Shown: positions 37,601-42,149 of the stretch, piece after piece
How the letters are laid out: every line of letters starts with the position of its first letter
Position numbering within the stretch: the stretch's first letter is position 1
Assembly (NCBI RefSeq): GCF_023053635.1
Contig: NC_086172.1
Coordinates: forward strand, 13,111,501 to 13,175,500
Origin: Elgaria multicarinata webbii
Lineage: Eukaryota > Chordata > Lepidosauria > Squamata > Anguidae
Length of the DNA stretch: 64,000 nt
Reading direction: 5' to 3'
Translations under genes and position numbers: made by a program
Notes under the pieces: generated by a model
Seen by the model: only the letters and a program-made list of their open reading frames with translations
Databases searched by the model: none
What the model was told of the DNA's origin: nothing

Positions 37601-39458
37601 GTCTTTTGTCTACCTCTTTATAACGAAGTTGCAGTTTGCTTGTTTTTAATTGACACCTCATATAAATGGGGAAAGTTATCACAGGCCAAACAACCATCAG
37701 ATCCATCCACCAGTCCTGTTCTTTTATATTGGAACCATAAAGTAAAGTGCAGAGTATTTTATGTAATTTTTGTTACAACGAACTAGTTTCTTTTCTGTTG
37801 CTCTTGGCACTGTAGGCACCTTATAACACAACACTATATATATTTACTTGGAAATAAGACCCAGTGTCTTCAGTGGGCTTACTCTCAGGAAAATGGCCAT
37901 AGAACTACAGTTTAAAAAACAAATAGAATTACAGCAGGACATAGGTTTTGGTGGGCCAGAGCACATCCTTGAAAGTTTGATGAAGCACCCATCTATGTGG
38001 GTGGGTCAATATGTTCTTATAATACTTTTGTGTTTTACAGATCTTCTGCTTCTTACATTTCATAATCTTTTGGCCCCATCATTTAAACATATGTTCCCCC
38101 CACCCCCCTGTAGCCATGTGCCAACTTACATATTTGATAAAATGGGCTCTCAATAATGAAAGATTTGGCCACAACAGCCTGGTTTGCACAAACACCATGG
38201 CTTAAACAAGCTGGGGTCAAGGAGGTGGCTTCTCCCTCAGATAAGCTGGGTCTGAATGACACAACAACCCGTATCCAGATGGGCAATTAAGCAAACAGTG
38301 CCCAGCATCTTGCCTTGTTTAAAATGTGGTGATTGTGCAAACTGAGAGTTTTAATGTGTCACAAGACTCTTGGTTATTTTTAAACAGACTATTACTATTA
38401 TTGTTATTACTACATTTCTGTCCCACCTTTTCTTCAAGGATCTCAAGTGAACGTTCATACCTATTAACTTCACAACAAGCTTTTGAAGTAGGTTAGGATG
38501 ACAGGTAGTGATTGTCCCAGATTACCTACTGAGCTTCATGGTCTAGTGGCAACATGAACCTGGGTTTCGTCAATTAAACTCTTCTAGCCACTACACCACA
38601 TTCGCGCTTATAAAACAAAACCAGAGGTCTCTTGAATTTCATGGCTTTTTAACCCCTTTTATACTTTGTGTACCCATATTTGTAAGTGAAAATAACATTT
38701 CATGCATGGGATGCAACGGGTGGGGTCTATAATGCAAGACTACCCAGAATAGTATGGGATGGAACTGGGTGGTGGCAGTGGAAGAGACGTTTTCCCATAG
38801 TTACAGTGATGCAAAAAGGAGGCAGATTTCTCTCAACCTGGCCACACTGTTACTACAAGGGTTCTTCCCTACCTCTCCAGCGGCCTATATATATGCAGCT
38901 GTGCTTTCATCAGCAGCGTGACCTACAGGGAACACCAGGCCAAGCTTTTTCACATCACCAAGAGATCAGAGACACAAGCACCAACGCGCCAACGCCTGAG
39001 TTGTCCTATCTAGAAAGAGCCACGGCCCGGGCCGCCACTTCTTGCTGGCTGGCCACTGTCCGGTAAAGAACGTACTTCCACAAAAACTAGCAGAAAGGGT
39101 AACTTGACATGCTTGTGCACTGGAGCACGTGGTGGGCTGATTTTATTACCAATTATTTTGACATTTTGCACACTGCGCCTCTATTTACGGGTTATCCCCC
39201 TTTGACCCAAACCAATTCATTTTTACACACACACACACGCACACAGAGGCTTCCCTCCCTGGTTGCCTGGCAACCCGGCCGCTCCTCCTTGCACACGCAC
39301 ACACGCGCACCCCCTCCCCCTTCGCCCCATCTGACCTCCCCTATCACGTCGTGCAGGTAGCGGAAGGGGGGCTTGCTGAGAAGGCGTTCTGTGAGGGGCG
39401 GTTTCCGAATCACGCGCCCCAGCAGCTCCTGCGTACGCCGGACCATGGAGCCCTGCAT
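6265..39458 (-). CDS. TRAF3IP1: TRAF3IP1 / IFT54, complete 17-exon gene
   Basis: Intraflagellar transport protein 54 (MIP-T3), an IFT-B subunit that binds tubulin and IFT20 and is needed to build cilia; human mutations cause Senior-Loken/nephronophthisis ciliopathy. Coding exons (minus strand, in order): 39336-39458, 33571-33639, 33204-33365, 30278-30406, 29705-30178, 28121-28198, 26078-26153, 24416-24520, 23499-23600, 22439-22459, 21965-22058, 19668-19751, 18300-18417, 17641-17677, 14460-14533, 7825-8048, 6265-6424. All have AG/GT borders and compatible phases and sum to 2130 nt (709 residues plus stop; human about 691). Residues 1-120 match the CH-like N-terminal domain ([36 protein letters not shown]). 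Residues 162-319 are Lys/Glu/Arg-rich. The C-terminus is the conserved coiled coil ([17 protein letters not shown], ending in SRR). The exon 13 donor (ATG|GTTGGT) is weak. Exon 6 needs the acceptor at 28199, because the nearer AG would give an immediate stop. Confidence 0.95.
6724..6760 (+). mobile_element. CR1 3'-terminal stub
   Basis: Contains AGGCCCCTTCCAACTCTGC followed by TATTCTATGATCT, the standard CR1 3' terminus with its short repeat motif. Only the last ~40 bp can be recognised. Confidence 0.6.
6766..7820. other. TRAF3IP1 last intron, mostly unassigned
   Basis: Intron sequence between the last two exons. It contains CA-rich stretches near 6930-7010 and no clear exon or mobile element of its own. 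Confidence 0.4.
7825..8048 (-). CDS. TRAF3IP1: TRAF3IP1 exon 16, conserved coiled coil
   Basis: Encodes about residues 583-657, the most conserved part of the protein: [19 protein letters not shown] followed by [15 protein letters not shown] and [15 protein letters not shown]. The heptad pattern fits the C-terminal coiled coil that pairs with IFT20. The exon ends phase 2 (CAGGG|GTGAGG), and the split Gly codon is completed by the T that opens the last exon. Confidence 0.95.
8526..8880 (-). mobile_element. CR1 LINE 3' end (ORF2 C-terminus)
   Basis: The minus strand encodes the CR1 C-terminal block [20 protein letters not shown] through LDNHLSGML, followed by the CR1 3' terminus (ATTCTATGATTCTATGA on that strand). 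It is very similar to the long copy at 34-37 kb, so the same subfamily and fairly young. About 355 bp, strongly 5'-truncated. Confidence 0.9.
9186..9400 (+). mobile_element. Older CR1/L3-like LINE ORF2 C-terminal fragment
   Basis: Contains GGGGAGATATGATAGAGGTA, TACAACATTATG and the downstream AACTTTGGAATTCCCTACC, typical of the ORF2 end of an older CR1/L3-like family distinct from the young CR1. Frames are degraded. Confidence 0.55.
9401..11157. other. TRAF3IP1 intron, largely unassigned
   Basis: Intron 15 sequence. A short ACAACTCCCAT-type MITE remnant is possible at about 10205-10300. Otherwise I see no exon, RNA gene or clear element. Confidence 0.35.
11158..11260 (-). mobile_element. LINE 3' tail (GCACCATCAATGTACATGG)
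   Basis: An ATTT tail followed by ATAGCACCATCAATGTACAT and GGTGCTGTACAGAG, the complement of an old LINE/SINE 3' tail. The complementary tail form (GGTGCTATATAAATAAATAA) recurs at 11721-11745 and 22968-23000. Confidence 0.5.
12060..12292 (-). mobile_element. tRNA-derived SINE remnant, reverse orientation
   Basis: Shows the order (read on plus) CCCACCC...TTAGGTGGGTTCGGCTGAGA, GAGACTGACGAGTCAAAAATC, then AACTCGGGTCTCCCCAGTT, TAAGTCCAACACATTCTTCA. This matches the reverse of a Sauria-like SINE with a degraded B box near its right end. Another lies at 38395-38605. Confidence 0.5.
12552..14335 (+). mobile_element. CR1 LINE, 5'-truncated and decayed ORF2
   Basis: Same subfamily as the 34-37 kb copy, covering the ORF2 linker ([20 protein letters not shown]), RT and the C-terminus. 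RT pieces include [20 protein letters not shown] followed by DDTKLGG near 13395-13475. It ends with the full CR1 3' terminus (CTATTCTATGATTCTATT) at about 14318-14335. The frame is broken in several places: an early stop near 12800, changes around 13100-13360, and a frame shift near 13760. Non-functional. Confidence 0.93.
14586..14706. mobile_element. Foldback MITE (GCAATCCTATGCATG family)
   Basis: Ends GATGCAACCCATGCATGTTT and its complement AAACATGCATGAGTTTGCAC; the middle is a hairpin around CCAGCCCTGCTGGGAGTTG. About 120 bp, no coding capacity. Confidence 0.6.
15137..16010 (-). mobile_element. L2 LINE 3' part with (TTA)n tail
   Basis: The minus strand encodes the L2 ORF2 C-terminus over 160 open codons ([84 protein letters not shown]), then a 3' UTR and a TTA microsatellite tail at 15138-15182. 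Well preserved, so probably a younger L2 insertion in intron 14. Confidence 0.9.
16248..17030 (-). mobile_element. RTE (BovB-like) LINE ORF2 C-terminus, split by a MITE
   Basis: The minus strand shows [40 protein letters not shown] and, left of the [24 protein letters not shown], the C-terminal signature of RTE/BovB-type ORF2. The two parts are separated by a ~180-bp MITE at 16551-16734. Frames are degraded in the 3' part. RTE-BovB is abundant and horizontally transferred in squamates. Confidence 0.8.
16551..16734. mobile_element. MITE inserted in the BovB-like LINE
   Basis: Terminal inverted repeats ACCCTATTTCTTCAATTCTA (left) and TACAATCGAAGAAATACGGT (right), flanked by TA on both sides. 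The interior repeats GTGCGTCTTA motifs. About 184 bp, non-coding; it interrupts the RTE fragment and is therefore younger than it. Confidence 0.65.
17045..17528. mobile_element. Long foldback MITE, truncated copy
   Basis: Rich in self-complementary GGTTATT, TAACCAAC and GTTGACTA blocks. The right end GCGTTGTCCAAACTCAGCC is the family terminus, also seen at 29600-29617 as GTGTCGTCCGAACTGAGCC; the left terminus is missing. About 480 bp without coding sequence. Confidence 0.5.
18932..18958. repeat. (TG)n microsatellite
   Basis: About 13 TG units in a TRAF3IP1 intron, followed by a short TG-rich extension. Confidence 0.95.
20272..21195 (-). mobile_element. L2 LINE 3' end, interrupted by a palindrome
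   Basis: The tail and conserved 3' stem (CCGCCCAACAGCCGGAGCTC, TCTGGGCGGTTCACAAAAAT) lie at 20272-20345. The rest resumes at 20858 with TCACAAAAATTAAAAACATT and runs to the ORF2 end (minus frame [39 protein letters not shown]). TCACAAAAATTA occurs on both sides of the inserted block. A GCCCCAATTGGGGC hairpin lies at its right end (21156-21200). Confidence 0.85.
20383..20857. repeat. 475-bp near-perfect palindrome (foldback element)
   Basis: Two inverted arms meet with no spacer at 20628/20629 (GAGACAATTGTCTC). The left arm is 246 bp, the right 229 bp. By eye they differ by a 17-bp insertion in the left arm and two substitutions. The outer ends read TACTATATAAGGTGCC and its complement, so TA could be the target site. 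No coding capacity. It sits inside an L2 fragment. Confidence 0.93.
21249..21758 (+). mobile_element. L2 LINE 3' end with open C-terminal frame
   Basis: The plus strand encodes [40 protein letters not shown] and [14 protein letters not shown] over 95 codons, then a 3' UTR with the stem GAACCGCCCAGAGAGC ... GGGCGGTATAAAAATG and an AATA tail. It lies head to head with the L2 piece on its left. Confidence 0.92.
22439..22459 (-). CDS. TRAF3IP1: TRAF3IP1 21-nt microexon (exon 10)
   Basis: A 21-nt exon flanked by a TTGCAG acceptor and a GTAAAA donor, phase 1 on both sides, adding seven residues within GESSSDAG. It can be included or skipped without breaking the frame. I cannot match it to a known exon of the family, so it may be lineage-specific or alternative. 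The splice sites and phase are the only evidence. Confidence 0.6.
22621..22658. repeat. (TG)n microsatellite
   Basis: About 18 TG units in a TRAF3IP1 intron just upstream (gene sense) of the 21-nt microexon. Confidence 0.95.
22955..23310. mobile_element. LINE tail joined to a foldback MITE remnant
   Basis: 22968-23002 is a GGTGCTATATAAATAAATAA tail. From 23003 follows a region with scattered inverted blocks (AGCATGC near both ends, ATGGCGTGTTTACTG against AACGCCATGGTTTG), typical of the foldback MITEs in this window. Boundaries are approximate. Confidence 0.4.
24760..26035. mobile_element. Foldback MITE carrying the solo LTR
   Basis: Left part 24760-25033 and right part 25862-26035 flank the LTR. 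Partly complementary blocks such as TAGTTTAAAC/TTAGTTTAAAAC and CTTATTCATATGACAGG at the far end support one interrupted element. The ends are not sharply defined. Confidence 0.4.
25034..25861. mobile_element. Solo LTR with 5-bp target duplication
   Basis: An 818-bp element (25039-25856) starts with TG and ends with CA and is flanked on both sides by GTGAT (25034-25038 and 25857-25861). It contains a GATAAAAAGGG TATA-like stretch and an ATTAAA followed by a GT/T-rich region, as in an LTR with promoter and poly(A) signal. No internal retroviral region is next to it, so it reads as a solo LTR left by recombination. Family: ERV or Gypsy class, not resolved. The intact target duplication suggests moderate or young age. 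Confidence 0.75.
26356..26455. mobile_element. Foldback MITE (GCAATCCTATGCATG family)
   Basis: The left end ATAATCCTATGCATATTTAG pairs with the right end CTAAACATGCATAGGATTGC. About 100 bp, almost a simple hairpin. Confidence 0.65.
26460..28120. other. TRAF3IP1 intron, unassigned
   Basis: Intron 6 between exons at 28121 and 26153. CA-rich at 26525-26545. Antiparallel short open frames near 26700-26960 lack splice sites or homology that I can name. Confidence 0.35.
28706..28880 (-). mobile_element. L2 LINE 3' end
   Basis: Tail TTTATTTATTGCACTTATAT, then ACCGCTCCCATAGCCAGGGC and TCTCTGGGCGGTTTACAGAA, the reverse of the L2 3' stem, followed by AT-rich 3' UTR. Short 3'-end copy. Confidence 0.8.
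28920..29617. mobile_element. Long foldback MITE, complete (698 bp)
   Basis: Terminal inverted repeats: GGTGCGTTTGGACGACAC at the left and GTGTCGTCCGAACTGAGCC at the right, followed inward by ACTTTAGTC/GACTAAC. GC-rich middle with several overlapping open frames on both strands, which I regard as chance. It inserted at the edge of the L2 tail. Confidence 0.7.
29705..30178 (-). CDS. TRAF3IP1: TRAF3IP1 exon 5, charged low-complexity region
   Basis: A single 474-nt exon encoding residues 162-319, made almost entirely of Lys, Glu, Arg and Asp with repeated EKD/REKDK runs. It corresponds to the Lys-rich microtubule-binding middle region of IFT54. The coding strand is a long purine-rich tract, so the opposite strand carries an apparent Ser/Leu/Phe-rich frame that is a shadow. 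Length in this region varies between species in this family, so slippage changes are expected here. Confidence 0.93.
30893..31452. mobile_element. Possible hAT-like non-autonomous element
   Basis: A GC-rich block in an AT-rich intron, with ends TAGTAGGGCCGTGAACC and (reverse) CTAGAGGTGTGCACA that are only loosely complementary. No coding sequence recognised. The boundaries are a guess from base composition. Confidence 0.3.
31453..32744. other. TRAF3IP1 intron, unassigned
   Basis: AT-rich intron 3 sequence with a G-run at 31612-31622. No exon or clear element seen. Confidence 0.35.
32745..33062 (+). mobile_element. L2-like LINE 3' end
   Basis: Begins with CCACACCTTTGGAACAAGTT (LWNK-like end of ORF2) and TTTTAAGAAGGCCTTGAAAAC, then T-rich 3' UTR, GTAAGCTGCCTTGCAAGGGC and a TAAATAAATAAA tail. 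5'-truncated. Confidence 0.7.
33999..34547 (+). CDS. CR1 ORF1, SGNH-type esterase domain (5'-truncated)
   Basis: 182 codons. The protein has the SGNH hydrolase blocks: GDS nucleophile box at residues 20-22 ([11 protein letters not shown]), a GTND block near residue 75 ([10 protein letters not shown]), and the catalytic DGLHLT near residue 157. An esterase domain in ORF1 is known for CR1 elements. The upstream zinc-finger-like half usual for CR1 ORF1 is absent, so this is the C-terminal part, opened at an internal Met or truncated on insertion. ORF2 starts 38 nt downstream. Confidence 0.85.
   Translation: MSTPVGSAKVMGTGRVVVVGDSLLRGIETQVCREDPWTRQVCCLPGAQIRDVTEGLPKLIKPTDTYPFLLIHVGTNDVAKQSYEEIISDFEVLGRKLKNFGAQVVFSSILPVLGRGLERERKILRMNDWLRRWCHRERFGFWDHGLRYLEHGLLARDGLHLTRAGKNEFSHSMKNLIRRALN
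34586..37420 (+). CDS. CR1 ORF2, endonuclease-reverse transcriptase
   Basis: 944 codons without a stop. Residues ~35-250 are the APE-type endonuclease ([42 protein letters not shown]). Residues ~500-770 are the [22 protein letters not shown], motif [11 protein letters not shown] near 590, [15 protein letters not shown] near 648, and catalytic FADDTKLGG near 678. The end is the CR1 block LDNHLSGML. Compared with typical CR1 proteins, about a dozen residues between FFEKVTS and LDFNKAFD are missing in frame, just before motif A, so enzyme activity is doubtful even though the frame is open. Confidence 0.93.
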   Translation: MDEGQCTTLQRTVPIVSQNSVRNNVGTKPDYKKHGLRCLYTNAQSMGNKQNELELLLHEGKYDLIGITETWWDDSHDWNIAIEGYNLFKKNRRNRKGGGVALYVKNTYPCTEIQADQTGSPVESVWIKINGARNKKNMIIGVYYRPPNQGEDEDETFEKQIASVSRKCDVVVMGDINYPDICWETITAKSGPSKKFLTCMGDNFLLQKVEEGTRGSAILDLLLTNRDDLVDKVAVTGTLGESDHVILEFLIMKETKVERSHTRTLDFGKADFNKLRTIISKVPWQGSLMRKGVQDGWEYLKNEILKAQLQAIPTRRKDRRQQRKPMWLHKKLRDYLKTKRDTYRKWKEGQATKEEYRQVAQKCRNGVRKAKAENELRLARDAKSNKKAFFRYVSSKRQRKEMVVQLLNEDGKLITDDKEKAEVLNSYFASVFSQKRVYDPPGKSEAEVEGAGWQFEIDKQMVKEHLISLNEFKSPGPDELHPRVMKELAEELSEPLSIIFAKSWKTGEVPDDWRRANVVPIFKKGKKEEPGNYRPVSLTSIPGKILEQIIKKSICKHLEINAVITRSQHRFVRNKSCQTNLISFFEKVTSLDFNKAFDKVPHDILINKLAKRGLDGTTIRWIHSWLQNRTQRVLINGNFSNWGEATSGVPQGSVLGPVLFNIFINDLDQEVQGTLIKFADDTKLGGIANTLEDRNKLQSDLDRLECWAENNRMKFNSDKCQVLHLGNRNQMHSYKMGDTWLSNTTNEKDLGIVVDRKLNMSQQCDMVARKANAILGCINRSIASKSREVLVPLYSALVRPHLEYCVQFWAPQFKKDADKLERVQKRATRMIRGLETKPYEERLKELGMFSLEKRRLRGDMIALFKYLKGCHTEEGQDLFSILPECRTRNNGLKLKEARFWLDIRKNFLTVRAVRRWNQLPREVVGSPTLEAFKRQLDNHLSGML
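38170..38355. mobile_element. Foldback MITE remnant
   Basis: Left GGTTTGCACAAACACCATGG and TTAAACAAG; right CTTGTTTAAAATGTGGTGAT, TGTGCAAACTGAG. The ends are complementary over about 25 bp with mismatches. Confidence 0.5.
38395..38605 (-). mobile_element. tRNA-derived SINE remnant, reverse orientation
   Basis: Plus-strand order TTCTGTCCCACCTTTTCTTC, AGGTTAGGATGACAGG, TGCCCAG-like ATTGTCCCAGATTACC, GAGCTTCATGGTCTAGTGGC, then GAACCTGGGTTTCG (reverse B box) and CTAGCCACTACACCACATTC (reverse A-box region). Matches a Sauria/ACA-type SINE in reverse. Confidence 0.65.
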
Positions 39459-40120
39459 GGCCGCGGCCCCCGGGAGAAGGCCCCGACCCGGACCCGGCAA
39501 ACTCCCGGCGCGCCCCGGCCTGCGCTCTCGTTGCTACCCAACTCCGCGACCCTAGCAACAAGCAGCGCCTAGCCGCGCTCTCGTGACGGTGCATCCGGCT
39601 CCGCCTCCCCCTTCTCCTATTGGGCGTTGGCTTAGGAGGCGATGACGTCAGAGCCCCCCCCCCCGGCAGCTAGCTTCCATATGGCGCTTCTAGCGAAGGA
39701 AGAGGAGGCTGGGGCGTGGCTGGCTGGGATCCTGGGTGACTTAGAGTAGGCCCATTGACATGCACGGGAAGTCAGTCAGGAACGACTGACTTCATGTGAA
39801 TGGGCCCGCTCTACGCGGGACCTACGTTGGGTTTCACCCGGCTTTGACGGATGCCCGTATGTTGCAGTGCCGGCATGCGCGCCCAGGGCGTCACTGTGCG
39901 AACGCTTCAGCGCAGCGCCTCCTCGCACGGGAACCTTTTCTTTAAAACGGGCTGGGGCCCTTCAGGCGTTTATTGAACTACAACTACCATCATCCCTTGC
40001 GGGCTGAGCCGGAGGGGGTTGGAGTCCGACGTCACCCGGAGGGCCACAGGCGCTCCGCCTCAGCTTGAAAACGCCTACACGGCTGCTGGAAATGGGCTGT
40101 GCCTGCTGCAGGCGCGAGGA
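39262..40120 (-). promoter_or_regulatory. TRAF3IP1: TRAF3IP1 CpG-island promoter
   Basis: A GC- and CpG-rich block around and upstream of exon 1, unlike the AT-rich surroundings. Recognisable sites: a perfect cAMP-response element TGACGTCA (39643-39650), a CCAAT box on the minus strand (39619-39623), an NRF1-like GCATGCGCGCC (about 39874-39884), and RFX-type motifs GTTGCCTGGCAAC (39262-39274) and CCTAGCAAC (39551-39559). There is no TATA box near the expected start. No plus-strand gene is visible on the other side, so a bidirectional promoter is not supported. Confidence 0.7.
39336..39458 (-). CDS. TRAF3IP1: TRAF3IP1 exon 1 (start codon, CH-like domain)
   Basis: The chosen ATG (39456-39458) gives [20 protein letters not shown], which aligns from its first residue with the known N-terminus of the family (human MNAAVVRRTQ). 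An upstream in-frame Met at 39500 would add a Gly/Pro/Ala-rich leader absent from the family and is less likely. The exon ends phase 0 at GAG|GTCAG. The following intron is the longest of the gene (5.7 kb) and holds the CR1 insertion. Confidence 0.93.
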
Positions 40121-40248
40121 AACAACGAGCTATTGAGTTGTAGTAGTTAAAGAGCATCAGGCCCATAAGGGGTCGCAGCAAGAGCTACCAACCTTTTTAG
40201 ACCTGTGGGTACCTTTAGAAATTTAAGAAATGTCGGCACCACCACACT

Positions 40249-40631
40249 CAGGGCCAGCACCAGACTATTTTGCGCCCTAGGCAAAATAGGATACTTGCAC
40301 ACACACACCCCAAAAATTTCCAACTTCCAATTTTTAAGAACAGATGTTTTATAGAAAAAATAAAAAGCACAAAACTTGAAACTGCTAAATTTATATTTTA
40401 AATTGCAAGAATAAGTAACAATCAATCTTCATTTAACTTTCACAAATACAAAAGAAAATATTTTGGCACACAAATCATTTTGCACTAAAGGGCACTCGGT
40501 ATAATGCATACCTCTGCCATTGGCAACACAACAGTAAAACCTTTTACTTCACACACTTTTAAGTACTGCGCCCCTCTGAAGTCTGCGCCCTAGGCGGCTG
40601 CCTAGTTGGCTTAATTGGAGCACCGGCCCTG
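40249..40631. mobile_element. hAT-type MITE with 8-bp target duplication
   Basis: Terminal inverted repeats CAGGGCCAGCACC (left) and its near-complement GGAGCACCGGCCCTG (right), with sub-terminal GCGCCCTAGGCAAA / TGCGCCCTAGGCGG. Flanked by ACCACACT (40241-40248) and ACCACACA (40632-40639), a 7/8 match as expected for hAT. 383 bp, AT-rich, non-coding. Confidence 0.8.
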
Positions 40632-40638
40632 ACCACAC

Positions 40639-40850
40639 AGGTGCTGGACTGGGAGTCGGGAGATCTGGGTTCTAGTCCCCACTCAGCCATGGAAACCCAC
40701 TGGGTGACTGGGCCAGTCAGACTCTCAGCCCAACCTACCTCACAGGGTTGTTATTGGGAGGATAAAATGGAGGAGGATTATGTACGCCACCTTGGGTTGC
40801 TTGGAGGGGGGGAAGCGGGATATAAATGCAATAATAAAATAAAATGGCTT
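40639..40850 (+). mobile_element. Sauria SINE (tRNA-derived)
   Basis: Contains a pol III B box GGTTCTAGTCC (40668-40678), then CCACTCAGCCATGGAAACCC, ACTGGGTGACTGGGCCAGTC, CCTACCTCACAGGGTTGTTA, CACCTTGGGTTGCTTGGAGG and a GATATAAATGCAATAATAAA tail. This is the diagnostic structure of the squamate Sauria SINE. The 5' end (A box) is cut off next to the hAT MITE. Confidence 0.88.
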
Positions 40851-40899
40851 CCACAGTGGATATGGCTAGTCGAGTAATGGCTGCGGTGGAGGCTTGGCT

Positions 40900-41110
40900 A
40901 GTCAAAAGTGAGCTAAAGAGGTGATGGAGAGAAATAGCAATGCTAGAGGCTAGGAGGGAAGGGGGAAATAGCAAGGCAAAGGGGAGAGACGAGAGCAGCA
41001 GCGAGTCTAGAAAGGGAGAATAAAGAAATAGCTGGGGATGGGGAAAGGAGAGAAATAGCAAGGAAAGGGGATGTGAGGAGAAAGAGCAAGCAAAGGGGAA
41101 AGGAAGATTA
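40900..41110. repeat. Purine-rich imperfect tandem repeat
   Basis: Plus strand almost pure A/G with the unit GAGAAATAGCAAGG (variants) recurring five or more times. No coding meaning on either strand. Confidence 0.6.
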
Positions 41111-41119
41111 AAGCATCGT

Positions 41120-42149
41120 TTTCCTTCTCTGCCTGTCCACCAACAGCTGATCTGCAGCAGGTGCAAGAACTGAAATGTAAACCTGGCACCCTAACACTTC
41201 TCCAGATTTTTAATTTAGTTTTTTGAAGGGGGCAGGGAGGCTACAGTTTTGTGGACTGCCAGTGGACATTGTGCTGAGGACCCCTTTATGGAAGCCAGTT
41301 CTACAGGCTTCCACAAAGGAGTTTTTCTGAGCCTTACCTGGTGATACCAGGGATCAAAACTGGGACCTTTCACATATAAAACAGCTCTACCAATAAGCCA
41401 TCTTCGTAGTAAAATTTGGGTTAATTTTTTTTAAAAAATATATCCCTGGGTTATGCACCAATTCTTTTCTTTACAACAAACATTGCTGCAATATCAGGGT
41501 ATTACGTATCAGTACAATTTCAGTATTCCCTTGTGAATGTACTTTAGTGTTACTACCATTCTGTGTTCATAAGACAGGTGTATGAGGAGCTCAAACATCC
41601 CTTCCTCACAAGCTGCAGTTAAAAACCTTCCTACATTTGCCTTTCCCCACGTAAGACAGTTAAGGTTTTTGCTACCATTTTCAAGGTCTTTCCATTTGCC
41701 CTATGGCTTTACTTTCCCATTTTCTGTCCCACAGCCCAGCAGCACTTTCATACTGTGGAAATGTGGACGATTGACTTCTATGAGTCCGAGCAGAAATGCG
41801 CTCCTTCTCTCCCAGCCAGAAACAGCAGCCAGAACAGTCAGGGACAGCCCTGTGGCTATTCCTAAATTGGTTAGCCACAGAAGTCAATATCAAAGCTACC
41901 CCTCTCCCAGTCAGCCTCTTCCAAATATGGAGATATTCACTTTAAACACACACACAGCAGGGTAATTCCGGAGACTTTAGACGCTCTGATTGGGTACGTC
42001 TCTGCTCTAATATTAATCGATGGGTTTGGAAGCGGGCAATCTCTGCTCTGGAAGATCGAATGCTCCGCAGAAGTTCGCGGTTACCAGATAATTCCAGGGC
42101 CTAGTGCACACCCCTAATTATTAACCTATTAAAAAGATTTTTTTTATAA
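41120..42149. other. Intergenic spacer between USP40 and TRAF3IP1
   Basis: About 1 kb of sequence downstream of the USP40 poly(A) candidates. The plus-strand frame at 41582-41965 (127 codons) has no recognisable domain. No further gene seen. Confidence 0.4.

Noticed and set aside
39458-39500. Upstream in-frame start for TRAF3IP1 adding a Gly/Pro/Ala leader
   Set aside because: The family protein begins at the chosen Met; the extra leader has no counterpart.
39600-40130. Bidirectional promoter with a plus-strand gene
   Set aside because: No plus-strand exon with a start codon and donor can be recognised to the right, and the next gene (USP40) is on the minus strand.
40639-40700. tRNA gene
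   Set aside because: Only a B box inside a SINE is present; there is no complete cloverleaf or anticodon arm.
41582-41965. Plus-strand 127-codon frame between the two genes
   Set aside because: No recognisable domain, no Kozak or splice support, and low-complexity Ser/Pro content.
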